Shown here: positions 1 through 7,435 of the stretch, one piece after another | How positions within the stretch are numbered: position 1 is the stretch's first letter | Layout of the letters: the number at the start of each line of letters is the position of its first letter | Origin: JAZDIU01 sp043804635 | Lineage (GTDB): Bacteria; Chloroflexota; Dehalococcoidia; Dehalococcoidales; UBA2162 | Length of the DNA: 23,043 nucleotides | Direction of reading: 5' to 3' | Assembly: GCA_043804635.1 (NCBI GenBank) | Contig: JAZDIU010000084.1 | Span: 1-23,043 of the forward strand | The notes under the pieces: model-generated | Database searches by the model: none | What the model was told of the DNA's origin: nothing | What the model saw: the letters and a program-made list of their open reading frames with translations, nothing else | Translations under genes and position numbers: made by a program

Positions 1-1040
1 GCGCCGACTCTTACCGGGATTTTCAAGAGTTGGCGGCCGAGTAAATCGATACCGGGAAGGTTGGAACTACCGCCAGTGAGTACCAGCCCGGCGGGAACGG
101 TGGCTTTTTGTTCGGCACGCGGCAGCTCGAGCATGATTAATCTTAATAATTCCTCGACCCTGGCTTTGACCACATCGCTCAGGTCCTGATATGAAGGACC
201 ATGTCCATTCTGAGAGATTCTTTTAGTAGCGGCCTCACCTTCATAAACTGCTATTACGCTGGCGTGTTTTTTCTTCATATCTTCGGCGACATCGAAGGGT
301 AGTCCCAGACCGATAGCGATATCTCTGGTGAACTGGTAACCGGCAACCGGTATGACCGCTGTGTGCCAAATGCTGCCATCTTTAAAAACAGCAATATCGG
401 TCGTTCCGCCGCCGATGTCTGCCAGGATGACGCCGGCCTGTCTTTCTTCTTCGGTAAGGACAGCTTCACTCGAAGCCAGGGGTTCGAGGACAAGCTCATC
501 GATCTCGATACCGACGCCTCTTATACATTTGGCTAAATTCTGGACGGAGCTGATTGCCGCAGTAATAATATGTGTTTCCACATCCAATCTAAAGCCGTGC
601 ATCCCGACCGGGTTCTTGACGCCTACCTGACCGTCGACGGCGTAGCTGCGGGGAATGATATGCATCACCCTCCGGTCATTGGGAACGGCCACGCTCTGAG
701 CGTTTTGCAGCACTCTTTTCAAATCGTCGTTCCGCACCAGGCGGTCGTTGCGGCTGACCGAGACCGCCCCGTGGTTATTGACCGAAGTAACGTGCCGTCC
801 CGTAACGCCGACGTAAGCCGATTCCACCCTGTAGTTGGCGGACTGTTCTGCCTTCCTTACCGAGGTGCGGATGGAATCTTTGGCGTCATTAATATTCACT
901 ACCATACCTTTGTGTAATCCGTTGGACGGTGTTATGCCTGTTCCCAAGACCCGGATTCCGCCATCGGAAACATCGGCGATGATAGTACAGACTTTAGTAG
1001 TGCCAACATCGATACCCGTTAGAATTGCTTTTTTACCCAT
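1..1040 (-). CDS. ftsA: Cell division protein FtsA, 3' end cut by the window edge
   Basis: This is an actin-family ATPase that anchors FtsZ to the membrane at the division site. The frame is open from the ATG at 1040 to position 1 (346 codons) with no stop, so the C-terminus and its membrane-targeting helix lie outside the window. Visible are the phosphate-1 motif GIDVGTTKVCTI near residues 9-20, an FtsA-specific 1C region (about 85-170, with PRSYAVDG), and the phosphate-2 motif ADIGGGTTDIAVF near 207-219. A third nucleotide-binding segment, VLTGGSSNLPG, lies near 322-332. The Shine-Dalgarno AGGAGAGG sits just upstream of the ATG. It follows rsmH in the same direction, 75 bp downstream, and ftsZ would be expected next but cannot be seen. 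The identity is secure from the motifs. Confidence 0.96.
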   Translation of the reverse strand, partial: MGKKAILTGIDVGTTKVCTIIADVSDGGIRVLGTGITPSNGLHKGMVVNINDAKDSIRTSVRKAEQSANYRVESAYVGVTGRHVTSVNNHGAVSVSRNDRLVRNDDLKRVLQNAQSVAVPNDRRVMHIIPRSYAVDGQVGVKNPVGMHGFRLDVETHIITAAISSVQNLAKCIRGVGIEIDELVLEPLASSEAVLTEEERQAGVILADIGGGTTDIAVFKDGSIWHTAVIPVAGYQFTRDIAIGLGLPFDVAEDMKKKHASVIAVYEGEAATKRISQNGHGPSYQDLSDVVKARVEELLRLIMLELPRAEQKATVPAGLVLTGGSSNLPGIDLLGRQLLKIPVRVG

Positions 1041-1092
1041 ATCCTCTCCTTATTTTAGATTCAAGTCTTCTCAAAACTAATTTTGCTTTCAC
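1033..1092 (-). CDS. Candidate 19-residue leader ORF overlapping the ftsA start
   Basis: A GTG codon at 1092 is preceded, 10 nt away, by GGGAGG (1103-1108) and opens 19 codons (VKAKLVLRRLESKIRRGYG). The stop TAA lies 3-8 bases past the start of ftsA, so stop and start overlap as ATGGGTAA. The peptide is strongly basic. Such an overlap is typical of translational coupling. It could equally be chance: the same Shine-Dalgarno is also followed by an ATG-TGA pair, and no homologue is recognised. It is not the remnant of any division gene I can identify. Confidence 0.3.
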   Translation of the reverse strand: MKAKLVLRRLESKIRRGYG

Positions 1093-1115
1093 ATCTTCAG
1101 AACCTCCCGTCTCTA

Positions 1116-2159
1116 TTACACGGCTGCTAAATAAGCCTCTTTAAGCCTCTTTATTAAGATTGGTCTTCGCCAGCCTCCGGTTTCGCCACCTACCGAAAGA
1201 CATAGTTTCTGGATTGTCCCGTATTGCTCGTCTCCGACCAATATCCGCTCAGCCGTCCGCAATTTAGCGCTGCGGCTACGGGGATTGTTCTGGATTTCTT
1301 CCAACGAGGGAATGATAACCTTACGGTTGATTAGTTTTAGCCGGGCGGTATGCCCGCAAACGCAGGTGGGCGTGCCGGGAGGACAAATGCAATTTTTGGC
1401 TTCTCTCTGCATAAACTGCTTTACGATGCGGTCCTCCAGGGAATGATAGCTGATAACGACCAGACGTCCTTCGAAAGCTAGGAGATTAATTGCCTGTTTT
1501 AACGCCGATATGAGATTATCCAGTTCCTCATTGACAGCAATTCTTAACGCCTGGAAAGTCCGGGTTGCCGGGTGAATCTTGCCCCTGGTGACGTAAACCT
1601 GTTCAATAATTCTAGCTAACTTTAAGGTAGTCCGGATAGGTCTCTCCTCTATAATACGTCTGGCTATCTGCCGGCTGAGGCGCTCTTCACCGTAGGTTTT
1701 TATTAACCATGCAAGCTCCGCTTCAGCATAAGTATTAACAATATCGGCGGCGGTGACTTTCTGGGTGGGGCTGAAGCGCATATCCAGCGGCGCCGAAGTC
1801 TGGAAGCTGAAGCCGCGCTCGGGAATGTCAATCTGGAATGAAGCCAGTCCTAAATCGAAAAGTATGCCATGGACAGGGAGGAAATCATATTTATAGCAAA
1901 TGGCTTCTAAATTGACGAAATTATCGTTGATTAAAAGAATCGAATCGGAGTAGCTTCCGAGCCTAGCCCTGGCTAATTCGATAGCTTGAGGGTCGGCGTC
2001 GATACCCAGCAGTTTCCCGCCCGGGGAGCAGTGCTCTAAAATAGCAGCGGCATGCCCTCCAGCACCGAGGGTACAATCGATGTATCGTCCCCCAGGCTTG
2101 ATGCTGAGAGCCTTAATAACCTCCCCGGTCATCACCGGGGTATGAGCTGGTGCTACCAT
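1116..2159 (-). CDS. rsmH: 16S rRNA (cytosine-1402-N4)-methyltransferase RsmH
   Basis: RsmH (MraW) methylates N4 of C1402 in the decoding centre of 16S rRNA using S-adenosylmethionine. The 347-residue product begins with the family signature HTPVM (6-10) and has the SAM loop DCTLGAGGH (28-36) and GIDADPQA (52-59). The RsmH-specific segment HSLEDRIVKQFM follows, then the conserved end RSRSAKLRTAERI. A cysteine group (CICPPGTPTCVCG) follows the HSLED region, as in many homologues. The protein runs about 35 residues longer than the usual 310 or so because of a C-terminal tail after the conserved core. It starts at ATG 2159, only 12 bp after mraZ, with a weak GAGAG ribosome site, so coupling to mraZ translation is likely. 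Confidence 0.96.
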   Translation of the reverse strand: MVAPAHTPVMTGEVIKALSIKPGGRYIDCTLGAGGHAAAILEHCSPGGKLLGIDADPQAIELARARLGSYSDSILLINDNFVNLEAICYKYDFLPVHGILFDLGLASFQIDIPERGFSFQTSAPLDMRFSPTQKVTAADIVNTYAEAELAWLIKTYGEERLSRQIARRIIEERPIRTTLKLARIIEQVYVTRGKIHPATRTFQALRIAVNEELDNLISALKQAINLLAFEGRLVVISYHSLEDRIVKQFMQREAKNCICPPGTPTCVCGHTARLKLINRKVIIPSLEEIQNNPRSRSAKLRTAERILVGDEQYGTIQKLCLSVGGETGGWRRPILIKRLKEAYLAAV

Positions 2160-2171
2160 AGTCCCAACTCT

Positions 2172-2597
2172 CTAGCGACGCTCTAGACTTTCTATAATCT
2201 GCCAGGTCTCTTCCCGGCTAGTTGCCTTTTCCGATGCCCAGTGCTCTTTGTTCCACAGTTCGAAATAAGTATTGGCACCGATAATGATAACTTCGTCCCC
2301 GATGGCGGCGTGTTCCCGCATTGGAACAGGCAGGGCGATTCTTCCCTGTCCATCGATACTCAAACTGAACGCAGAGGCAAAAAATGCTCGGTTCAATTTC
2401 CTTATCTTGCTTTGGGCTAGAGAACCGGCAGTGAGACTAGCGGCTATTTTTTCCCATTCAGCTTCGGGGTAAGCCGTAATACATGGCTCTACACCGGCGG
2501 TCAAAATTATCCCTTCTTTGAGTTCCTTACGGAACGAAGGCGGGATAAGCACCCGGCCTTTTTCATCTATTTTATATTCGAACTCGCCTAAGAACAC
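2172..2597 (-). CDS. mraZ: Transcriptional regulator MraZ
   Basis: MraZ is a DNA-binding protein with two SpoVT/AbrB-type swapped-hairpin domains. In other bacteria it represses its own operon by binding short direct repeats in the mraZ promoter. The product has 141 residues. The first half carries GEFEYKIDEKGRVLIPPSFR (4-23) and the second half the matching SLSIDGQGRIALPVPMR, giving the two repeats expected. The start is GTG at 2597; an AGGAG lies 11-12 nt upstream and no better in-frame start exists. The gene heads the mraZ-rsmH-ftsA cluster. The operator repeats seen at 2621-2650 fit autoregulation. Confidence 0.95.
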   Translation of the reverse strand: MFLGEFEYKIDEKGRVLIPPSFRKELKEGIILTAGVEPCITAYPEAEWEKIAASLTAGSLAQSKIRKLNRAFFASAFSLSIDGQGRIALPVPMREHAAIGDEVIIIGANTYFELWNKEHWASEKATSREETWQIIESLERR

Positions 2598-2620
2598 GCT
2601 TACACTAGTCTCCTAAATTT

Positions 2621-2650
2621 ACCACTTCTTACCACTTTCTACCATTTTCC
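2621..2650 (-). promoter_or_regulatory. MraZ-type operator: three 10-bp direct repeats upstream of mraZ
   Basis: Read on the minus strand, the repeats are AATGGTAGAA, AGTGGTAAGA and AGTGGTAAAT-like units at an exact 10-bp period. A weaker fourth unit (GTGTAGG) lies at 2651-2660. Known MraZ operators are 3-4 copies of a TGGGN or AAAGTG(G/T)-type unit with a 10-bp period just upstream of mraZ. Period, copy number and position all agree. The repeats lie at and downstream of the predicted -10 element (2644-2649), where a bound protein would block RNA polymerase. Confidence 0.8.
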
Positions 2651-2672
2651 TACACATTATTACATTTGTCAA
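2644..2672 (-). promoter_or_regulatory. Promoter of the mraZ-rsmH-ftsA cluster
   Basis: On the minus strand there is a perfect TTGACA (2667-2672), a 17-bp spacer, and GAAAAT (2644-2649, 4 of 6 matches to TATAAT). This is a sigma-70-type promoter about 45 bp from the mraZ start codon. The -10 element overlaps the first MraZ-type repeat. Confidence 0.65.
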
Positions 2673-2753
2673 TAGGTTTTTAAAGATTTTTTTGGAGAAT
2701 TATTTAGCTGACCAATAAATACCCAATAACCTTGATATAATCCTTCGGCAAGC

Positions 2754-2811
2754 CCAGGACAGACCGAGTCCTCGGTATTATGGAGTATTCGGACGACTCC
2801 AGAACGACAGA
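2754..2811. repeat. Dispersed intergenic repeat, copy 1
   Basis: The segment around TATGGAGTAT (2779-2788) followed by CGGACGACTCCAGAACGACA is closely matched at 18837-18867. There TATGGAGTAT is exact and the following 21 bases agree at about 16 positions. The left part (GAGTCCTCGG against GCGTCTTCGG) also resembles the other copy. Both copies lie in intergenic DNA next to promoters and can form imperfect hairpins. No coding potential is seen. Confidence 0.55.
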
Positions 2812-2824
2812 GTAATGAGAGCCC

Positions 2825-2853
2825 TTGACAGACACTATATCTTGTGGTAAAGT
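2825..2853 (+). promoter_or_regulatory. nrdR-nrdJ promoter
   Basis: A perfect TTGACA at 2825-2830 is followed by a 17-bp spacer and TAAAGT at 2848-2853 (4 of 6 matches to TATAAT). The expected start of transcription is near 2860, about 23 bp before the nrdR ATG. The spacer is filled by an NrdR box. Confidence 0.7.
2832..2847 (+). promoter_or_regulatory. NrdR box within the nrdR promoter
   Basis: The 16 bases ACACTATATCTTGTGG agree with the published NrdR-box consensus acaCwAtATaTwGtgt at 14 of 16 positions, including all strongly conserved ones. The box fills the -35/-10 spacer, so NrdR binding would directly exclude RNA polymerase and give autorepression of nrdR and nrdJ. NrdR boxes usually occur in pairs, but a convincing second box is not visible here. 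Confidence 0.8.
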
Positions 2854-2882
2854 CTTCTCGCTATACTACAGGATGTGGAGTT

Positions 2883-3422
2883 ATGAACTGTCCCAGTTGT
2901 CAGAATCCGGAATCAAAAGTCATCGATTCACGAGATGTGAACGAGAGCGTCCGCAGACGGCGCCAGTGCCTGAACTGCGGCTACCGCTTCACCACCTATG
3001 AGCGCCTTCAGCCGGCCAGCCTATTCGTCATCAAGAAGGACCAGCGGCAGGAAGAGTTCAACAAGGATAAGCTGCTCAGCGGACTACGTAAAGCCTGCGA
3101 AAAGAGACCTCTGCCCACTGGCGCAATCGATAAGCTCGCCGATGAAATCGAAGCCGAGCTTTACCGCCAGGGTAAAGCTGAGATCCCCAGCCGGGTCATC
3201 GGCGATATCGTGATGGACAGGCTTAAAAAGCTGGACTACATCGCCTACATCCGCTTCGCCAGCGTCTACCGGGACTTCACCGATATTACCGCCCTGAAGC
3301 AGGAAATCGATAACCTGCTGACCAGTCAACCTGAGACATCGCATCCCAGCGCCCAGCTGCCCCTACTCCCGACTGAGAAGCTGGTACCGGTAGCGGGCAG
3401 ACAAAAGAGAGAGCACAAATGA
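2883..3422 (+). CDS. nrdR: Transcriptional repressor NrdR
   Basis: NrdR is the nucleotide-sensing repressor of ribonucleotide reductase genes. Starting at ATG 2883 gives 179 residues that begin with the family's MNCPSC. A zinc ribbon uses C3, C6, C29 and C32, with the basic patch RRRR before the second pair. An ATP-cone follows (about 46-136: LFVIKKDQRQEEFNKDKLLSGLRKAC and later IAYIRFASVYRDF, shown here as two separate segments). About 30 extra residues (proline- and serine-rich, basic end) follow the usual 150-residue core. An upstream GTG at 2844 is in frame but lies inside the promoter, so it was rejected. AGGA (2870-2873) and GGAG (2877-2880) serve as ribosome site. The stop overlaps the nrdJ start by 4 bases (ATGA). 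Confidence 0.96.
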   Translation: MNCPSCQNPESKVIDSRDVNESVRRRRQCLNCGYRFTTYERLQPASLFVIKKDQRQEEFNKDKLLSGLRKACEKRPLPTGAIDKLADEIEAELYRQGKAEIPSRVIGDIVMDRLKKLDYIAYIRFASVYRDFTDITALKQEIDNLLTSQPETSHPSAQLPLLPTEKLVPVAGRQKREHK

Positions 3423-5995
3423 CCAATCATACCGAAGATAAGTTAACTAAATTAAAACGCAGCCAGATAGCTAAAGTAGTCTTCGAGACTACCGAACCGA
3501 TGGGCATCGCCGATAGAAGGCTCGTCGAGCAGCTTACCGAGCGGGTAATCGAACGATTAGAGAAATCAAAACCGACACCCGAAGCCGAGCCGACCCTGCC
3601 CGGAATGGAGGACTTCGTGCCCAAAGTCCGGCGGAGCCAGAAGCAACTGCCCAATAAGTCTGAAATCCATACTATCATCGAAGAGCTTCTGGCAAATGAA
3701 GAGCTAAAACCAGAAAAGGAAGAGGAGGACAAACCTATGGTCAAATCAGAAGTCCGCGTAAAACCGCCGGTTACGCCGCCGGCTCAAGGCATCAAACTTA
3801 CCGAAAACGCTCTCCATGTGCTGGAGAAAAGATACCTCAAGAAAGACAAGCAGGGCAAGCCTACTGAGACGCCGGAACAGATGTTCCGCCGGGTCGCCCA
3901 AGCGATTGCCTCCGCCGAGCTTATTTATAAAAAGGCAGACGCCAAAGAATGGGAAGAGCAGTTTTACCAGCTAATGACTAACCTGGATTTTCTACCGAAC
4001 TCCCCTACCCTGATGAACGCCGGGCGGGAACTGGGACAGCTTTCCGCCTGCTTCGTCCTGCCTATCGAGGACTCGATGGAGTCCATATTCGATGCCATCA
4101 AGAATACTGCCCTCATTCACAAGAGCGGCGGCGGCACCGGATTCTCTTTTTCCCGGCTCAGACCGGAACAAGACCGGGTGGGGTCGACCGGCGGAGTCGC
4201 CAGCGGACCCGTCTCCTTTATGCGTGCCTTCGATACGGCTACGGACGTCATCAAACAGGGCGGGACGCGGCGTGGGGCGAACATGGCAATACTGAACGTA
4301 GACCACCCCGATATCGAGAGGTTTATCGTCGCTAAAGAAAACTCGACCGCTCTGACCAATTTTAACCTATCGGTAGCCGTGACTGCTGAATTTATGAAGG
4401 CAGTAAAAGCCGAAACCGAATATAACCTGGTAAATCCGCACACTAAAGAGGTCGTAACCAAGCTTAAAGCTAAGGAAGTGTTCGATAAGATAGTCGATAT
4501 GGCGTGGAAGACGGGAGACCCGGGGGTGGTATTCATCGACCAGATTAACCGGGCGAATCCCACCCCACACCTGGGCAAGATTGAAAGCACTAATCCCTGC
4601 GGCGAGCAGCCCCTCCTTCCCTACGAGTCCTGTAACTTAGGTTCTATTAACCTGAGCCGGATGATTAAAAACAACGGCGTTGCTGAGATTGGCTACGATA
4701 AACTAGCCGTAGTAGTAAAAACGGCCGTCAGGTTCCTGGATAATGTTATCGACGTCAACAAGTTCCCCCTGGAGCAAATCGAGGCAATGACCAAGAAAAC
4801 GAGGAAAATCGGGCTGGGGGTGATGGGTTTCGCCGATATGCTTCTCCAGCTAGGCATTCCCTACGATTCGGAAAAAGCTCTGAAAATCGCCTCCGATGTT
4901 ATGAGCTTCATCACCGAAGAGGCACGGAAAGCATCGATAGATTTAGCTAAGGAACGCGGGACCTTTCCGTCTTTCAAGGGTAGCATCTACGATACAGCGG
5001 GCGCCCCCGGGATAAGAAATGCCACCCTGACGACGATCGCGCCCACCGGCACTTTATCCATCATCGCCAGTTGCTCCAGCGGCATCGAGCCGCCCTTTGC
5101 ACTGAGCTATACACGAAACATACTCGATGGTGCTCACCTGGTCGAAGCCAACCCTTATTTCGAGGAAGCAGCTAAGAAGGGCGGGTTCTACTCGGAAGAG
5201 CTTATTGGAAAGCTGGCATCGGGAACCAAATTGGGCGAGATAGAGGGCATACCCGATACCGCCAAACAGCTATTCAGGACTGCCCACGATATAAGTCCGG
5301 AGTGGCACGTCAAGATGCAAACCGCCTTCCAGAAGTCCACCGATAACGCCGTGTCCAAGACGGTCAATCTACCCCACGAGGCAACACGGGAAGACATCGC
5401 CAATATTTATATGATGGCTTACGAGATGGGACTGAAGGGAATAACCATCTACCGCGATAGGAGCCGTGAGACACAGGTGCTCGTCACCGGCAAGGAAAAG
5501 AAAACCGAAGTTGCCGGACTGACGCCGAGGAAGCGACCCAAGAAGACTACCGGTGTTACCGAGATGATAAATACCGGCTGCGGCCATCTATACGTTACTA
5601 TAAACTCGGATGAAAAAGGCATTTTCGAAGTCTTCTCTCACCTGGGGAAAGCCGGCGGCTGCGCCTCCGCCCAGTTGGAGGCTACCTGCCGACTGATTTC
5701 CCTGGCACTCAGAACCGGAGTAGACGTGGCTGAGATAGTCAGCCAGCTACGAGGCATCCGCTGCCTGTCGGTTGCCTGGGAAGAGGGTAAGGCAGTGCTC
5801 TCCTGCGCCGATGGAATTGCCAGTATCCTGGAAAAACAAATAAAGGGTAATAATACCGAGGCGCAAAATCATAACTCTGCCCAAAACTACGGGACGCCTA
5901 AAAATCTGGGCGGGCAGTGCCCGGAGTGCGGTGGGCTATTGTTCTACCAGGAGGGCTGCTTCAAGTGTCCCGCCTGCGGGTACACGAAATGTTAG
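3419..5995 (+). CDS. nrdJ: Adenosylcobalamin-dependent (class II) ribonucleoside-diphosphate reductase NrdJ
   Basis: This enzyme reduces ribonucleotides to deoxyribonucleotides using a B12-generated thiyl radical and needs no oxygen and no second subunit. The product has 858 residues. Residues 1-120 are a charged N-terminal extension that may be a degenerate regulatory region. The catalytic barrel follows, with C211 (SACFVLP) and C405 as the redox pair. The radical site is NPCGEQ (N392, C394, E396). The C394-to-C405 spacing of 11 matches the Thermotoga enzyme. The substrate loop PTGTLSI is at 542-548. A TSCPD-type domain (about 700-805) comes next, and a C-terminal cysteine-rich tail (C834, C837, C847, C850, C853, C858) probably shuttles reducing equivalents. 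Translation is probably coupled to nrdR through the ATGA overlap. It implies a B12 supply. Confidence 0.96.
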   Translation: MTNHTEDKLTKLKRSQIAKVVFETTEPMGIADRRLVEQLTERVIERLEKSKPTPEAEPTLPGMEDFVPKVRRSQKQLPNKSEIHTIIEELLANEELKPEKEEEDKPMVKSEVRVKPPVTPPAQGIKLTENALHVLEKRYLKKDKQGKPTETPEQMFRRVAQAIASAELIYKKADAKEWEEQFYQLMTNLDFLPNSPTLMNAGRELGQLSACFVLPIEDSMESIFDAIKNTALIHKSGGGTGFSFSRLRPEQDRVGSTGGVASGPVSFMRAFDTATDVIKQGGTRRGANMAILNVDHPDIERFIVAKENSTALTNFNLSVAVTAEFMKAVKAETEYNLVNPHTKEVVTKLKAKEVFDKIVDMAWKTGDPGVVFIDQINRANPTPHLGKIESTNPCGEQPLLPYESCNLGSINLSRMIKNNGVAEIGYDKLAVVVKTAVRFLDNVIDVNKFPLEQIEAMTKKTRKIGLGVMGFADMLLQLGIPYDSEKALKIASDVMSFITEEARKASIDLAKERGTFPSFKGSIYDTAGAPGIRNATLTTIAPTGTLSIIASCSSGIEPPFALSYTRNILDGAHLVEANPYFEEAAKKGGFYSEELIGKLASGTKLGEIEGIPDTAKQLFRTAHDISPEWHVKMQTAFQKSTDNAVSKTVNLPHEATREDIANIYMMAYEMGLKGITIYRDRSRETQVLVTGKEKKTEVAGLTPRKRPKKTTGVTEMINTGCGHLYVTINSDEKGIFEVFSHLGKAGGCASAQLEATCRLISLALRTGVDVAEIVSQLRGIRCLSVAWEEGKAVLSCADGIASILEKQIKGNNTEAQNHNSAQNYGTPKNLGGQCPECGGLLFYQEGCFKCPACGYTKC

Positions 5996-5998
5996 TAA

Positions 5999-6813
5999 AT
6001 GAACTCTAAGCTTTATTTTGAGAAGAGAACCCGCCGTGCTACTCATGACATGATGCTTCTGATGGCTAAAAAGGGTAATCATGGTCATAATAAGTCATTT
6101 GTGAGTGACGCCGATGTGAAGCGTTTTTTCAAATCGAAAGGCTATGAGTGGGATGATATTGTTCAGAGATGTAGAAATCTGAATGAGATTATACCTATAT
6201 GTGAGAATATGATTGGCAGCACTTGGAGAGTGTCGCCTGGTGCAAAAGCTGCAATTGTCACTGGCGCTGCTACAGATAAAGAGATGGGAATTACTTCGGT
6301 TGAAGGTCCTGGTACTCTGACAATTAGCACCTATTTGCAGCTCTTTGAAAATGCCGTGGATAGCTTAAAGAGATGTACGGACAGAATATCTTTTGGAGAT
6401 TTTAATCGTGCGTTTCTCACGGAATTGCTAGTATTGATGCTTATATAATGCACCGTGCTTGGCTTTACAATTTAGGACGCACTAGTGGACTATTAACCGA
6501 TAGCAAGGAGAATAAGGTATCTCAAAATATTAAAATTGATGAATGGATACCCAAAATGTCAAACGGGAAAAAGTTGGATAAGAGTAGGGTCAATTGGCAA
6601 AACTTTAAGGTACTCCGTGATGTACGTGATTCATTGGCTATACATTTAAAACAACCAGCTCTTAGTATTAGTGATCAACAACTCTGTGAATGGCTGAATC
6701 TATTCCGTTCCGGTATAGCTGGATTACTTATTGACTTTCACTTTCTATTCGTTGAACGGATACCTTGTATAATTATTAGGTACGCTTACTTACCTGATAT
6801 TAGTTTGATATAG
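5999..6813 (+). pseudogene. HEPN-like protein gene broken by a one-base frameshift
   Basis: Two consecutive frames (5999-6448 and 6406-6813) make sense only together. Joining them near 6420 gives ...FNRAFLT-GIASIDAYIMHRAWLYN..., a smooth helical sequence, whereas the first frame alone ends in the unlike tail ELLVLMLI. A missing single base between 6406 and 6448 explains this. The restored protein would be about 270 residues. The second half contains VRDSLAIH (R and H encoded at 6625-6645), the R-[N/D/H]-x4-H signature of HEPN domains, many of which are RNases in toxin and defence systems. The N-terminal half is not recognised. The DNA is visibly AT-richer than its neighbours and begins 3 bp after the nrdJ stop without a clear ribosome site, suggesting acquired DNA. 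A sequencing error is the main alternative to true inactivation. Confidence 0.6.
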
Positions 6814-6876
6814 ACAAATGAGTGATTAGTCGTATAACAAAGCTAGCTAGCATTAACCGAAAAAGGAAGGTGAAAG

Positions 6877-7413
6877 ATGGATAGAACCGACCGGGTGATG
6901 ATATTTATCGATGGCAGTAACCTTTACCATTCTCTCAAGGATTATTTCCACAGGACTGATATCGATATCGGCAGGCTGGGGCAGAAACTGCTGGAGAAAC
7001 GCCGGCTGATAAGAATCTACTACTATAATGCCCGGGTCGGCAGGAAGGAAGAGCCGGAGCGTTATCAGCACCAGCAAGCTTTCTTTAACAGCGTCAGCTC
7101 AATCCCTTACTCCGAAGTGCGACTGGGTCGTCTGGTCTACATCAACTGGCCTAACTCCCCTCCGTATGAAAAGGGAGTTGACATTCTGCTAACTACCGAC
7201 CTTTTAACCCACAGCTTCAAAAACAACTACGATATAGCAATTATCGTTACCGGAGACAGCGATTATGTTCCTGCCATACAGTCGGTTAAGGACAACGGTA
7301 AGAACGTGGAAGTGGTACTCTTCGGTAAAGAGCAGACTTCACGCCCATTGAGAGAGGTGGCGGACAGGGTGATTACTATGGATGGGCGGTTTATGAAAGG
7401 GTGCTGGAAGTAG
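6877..7413 (+). CDS. NYN-domain (LabA/DUF88-type) putative RNase
   Basis: NYN domains are PIN-like metal-dependent nucleases, and several members act on RNA. The 178-residue product is essentially one domain. FIDGSNLYHSL (10-20) carries the first acidic residue D12, KGVDILLTTDLL (99-110) carries D102, and VTGDSDYVPAIQSV (124-137) carries D127 and D129. Then comes the strand GKNVEVVLFG. All the acidic positions expected for catalysis are present. GGAAGG (6865-6870) lies 6 nt before the ATG. It sits 63 bp after the broken HEPN gene and 22 bp before the crotonase gene, in the same direction. Its target is unknown. Base composition is like the bulk of the window, unlike the HEPN gene. Confidence 0.85.
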   Translation: MDRTDRVMIFIDGSNLYHSLKDYFHRTDIDIGRLGQKLLEKRRLIRIYYYNARVGRKEEPERYQHQQAFFNSVSSIPYSEVRLGRLVYINWPNSPPYEKGVDILLTTDLLTHSFKNNYDIAIIVTGDSDYVPAIQSVKDNGKNVEVVLFGKEQTSRPLREVADRVITMDGRFMKGCWK

Positions 7414-7435
7414 AGTCGAAAAGGAGGTAAAAACC

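Noticed and set aside
2621..2660. CRISPR-like short repeat array
   Set aside because: The units are 10 bp with no spacers, located upstream of mraZ; they fit MraZ operators.
2858..2873. Second NrdR box
   Set aside because: Only the CTATA core matches and the offset from the first box is 26 bp, not the roughly 31-32 bp (three turns) usual for pairs.
2844..2882. Longer nrdR start (GTG at 2844)
   Set aside because: It lies within the -35/-10 spacer, upstream of the predicted transcript start, and the family begins MNCPSC at 2883.
3419..3780. Intact ATP-cone at the NrdJ N-terminus
   Set aside because: The charged 120-residue extension lacks clear ATP-cone motifs; at most a degenerate one.
6406..6448. 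Programmed frameshift in the HEPN-like gene
   Set aside because: No slippery heptamer or stimulating structure is seen in the overlap; a lost base or sequencing error is simpler.
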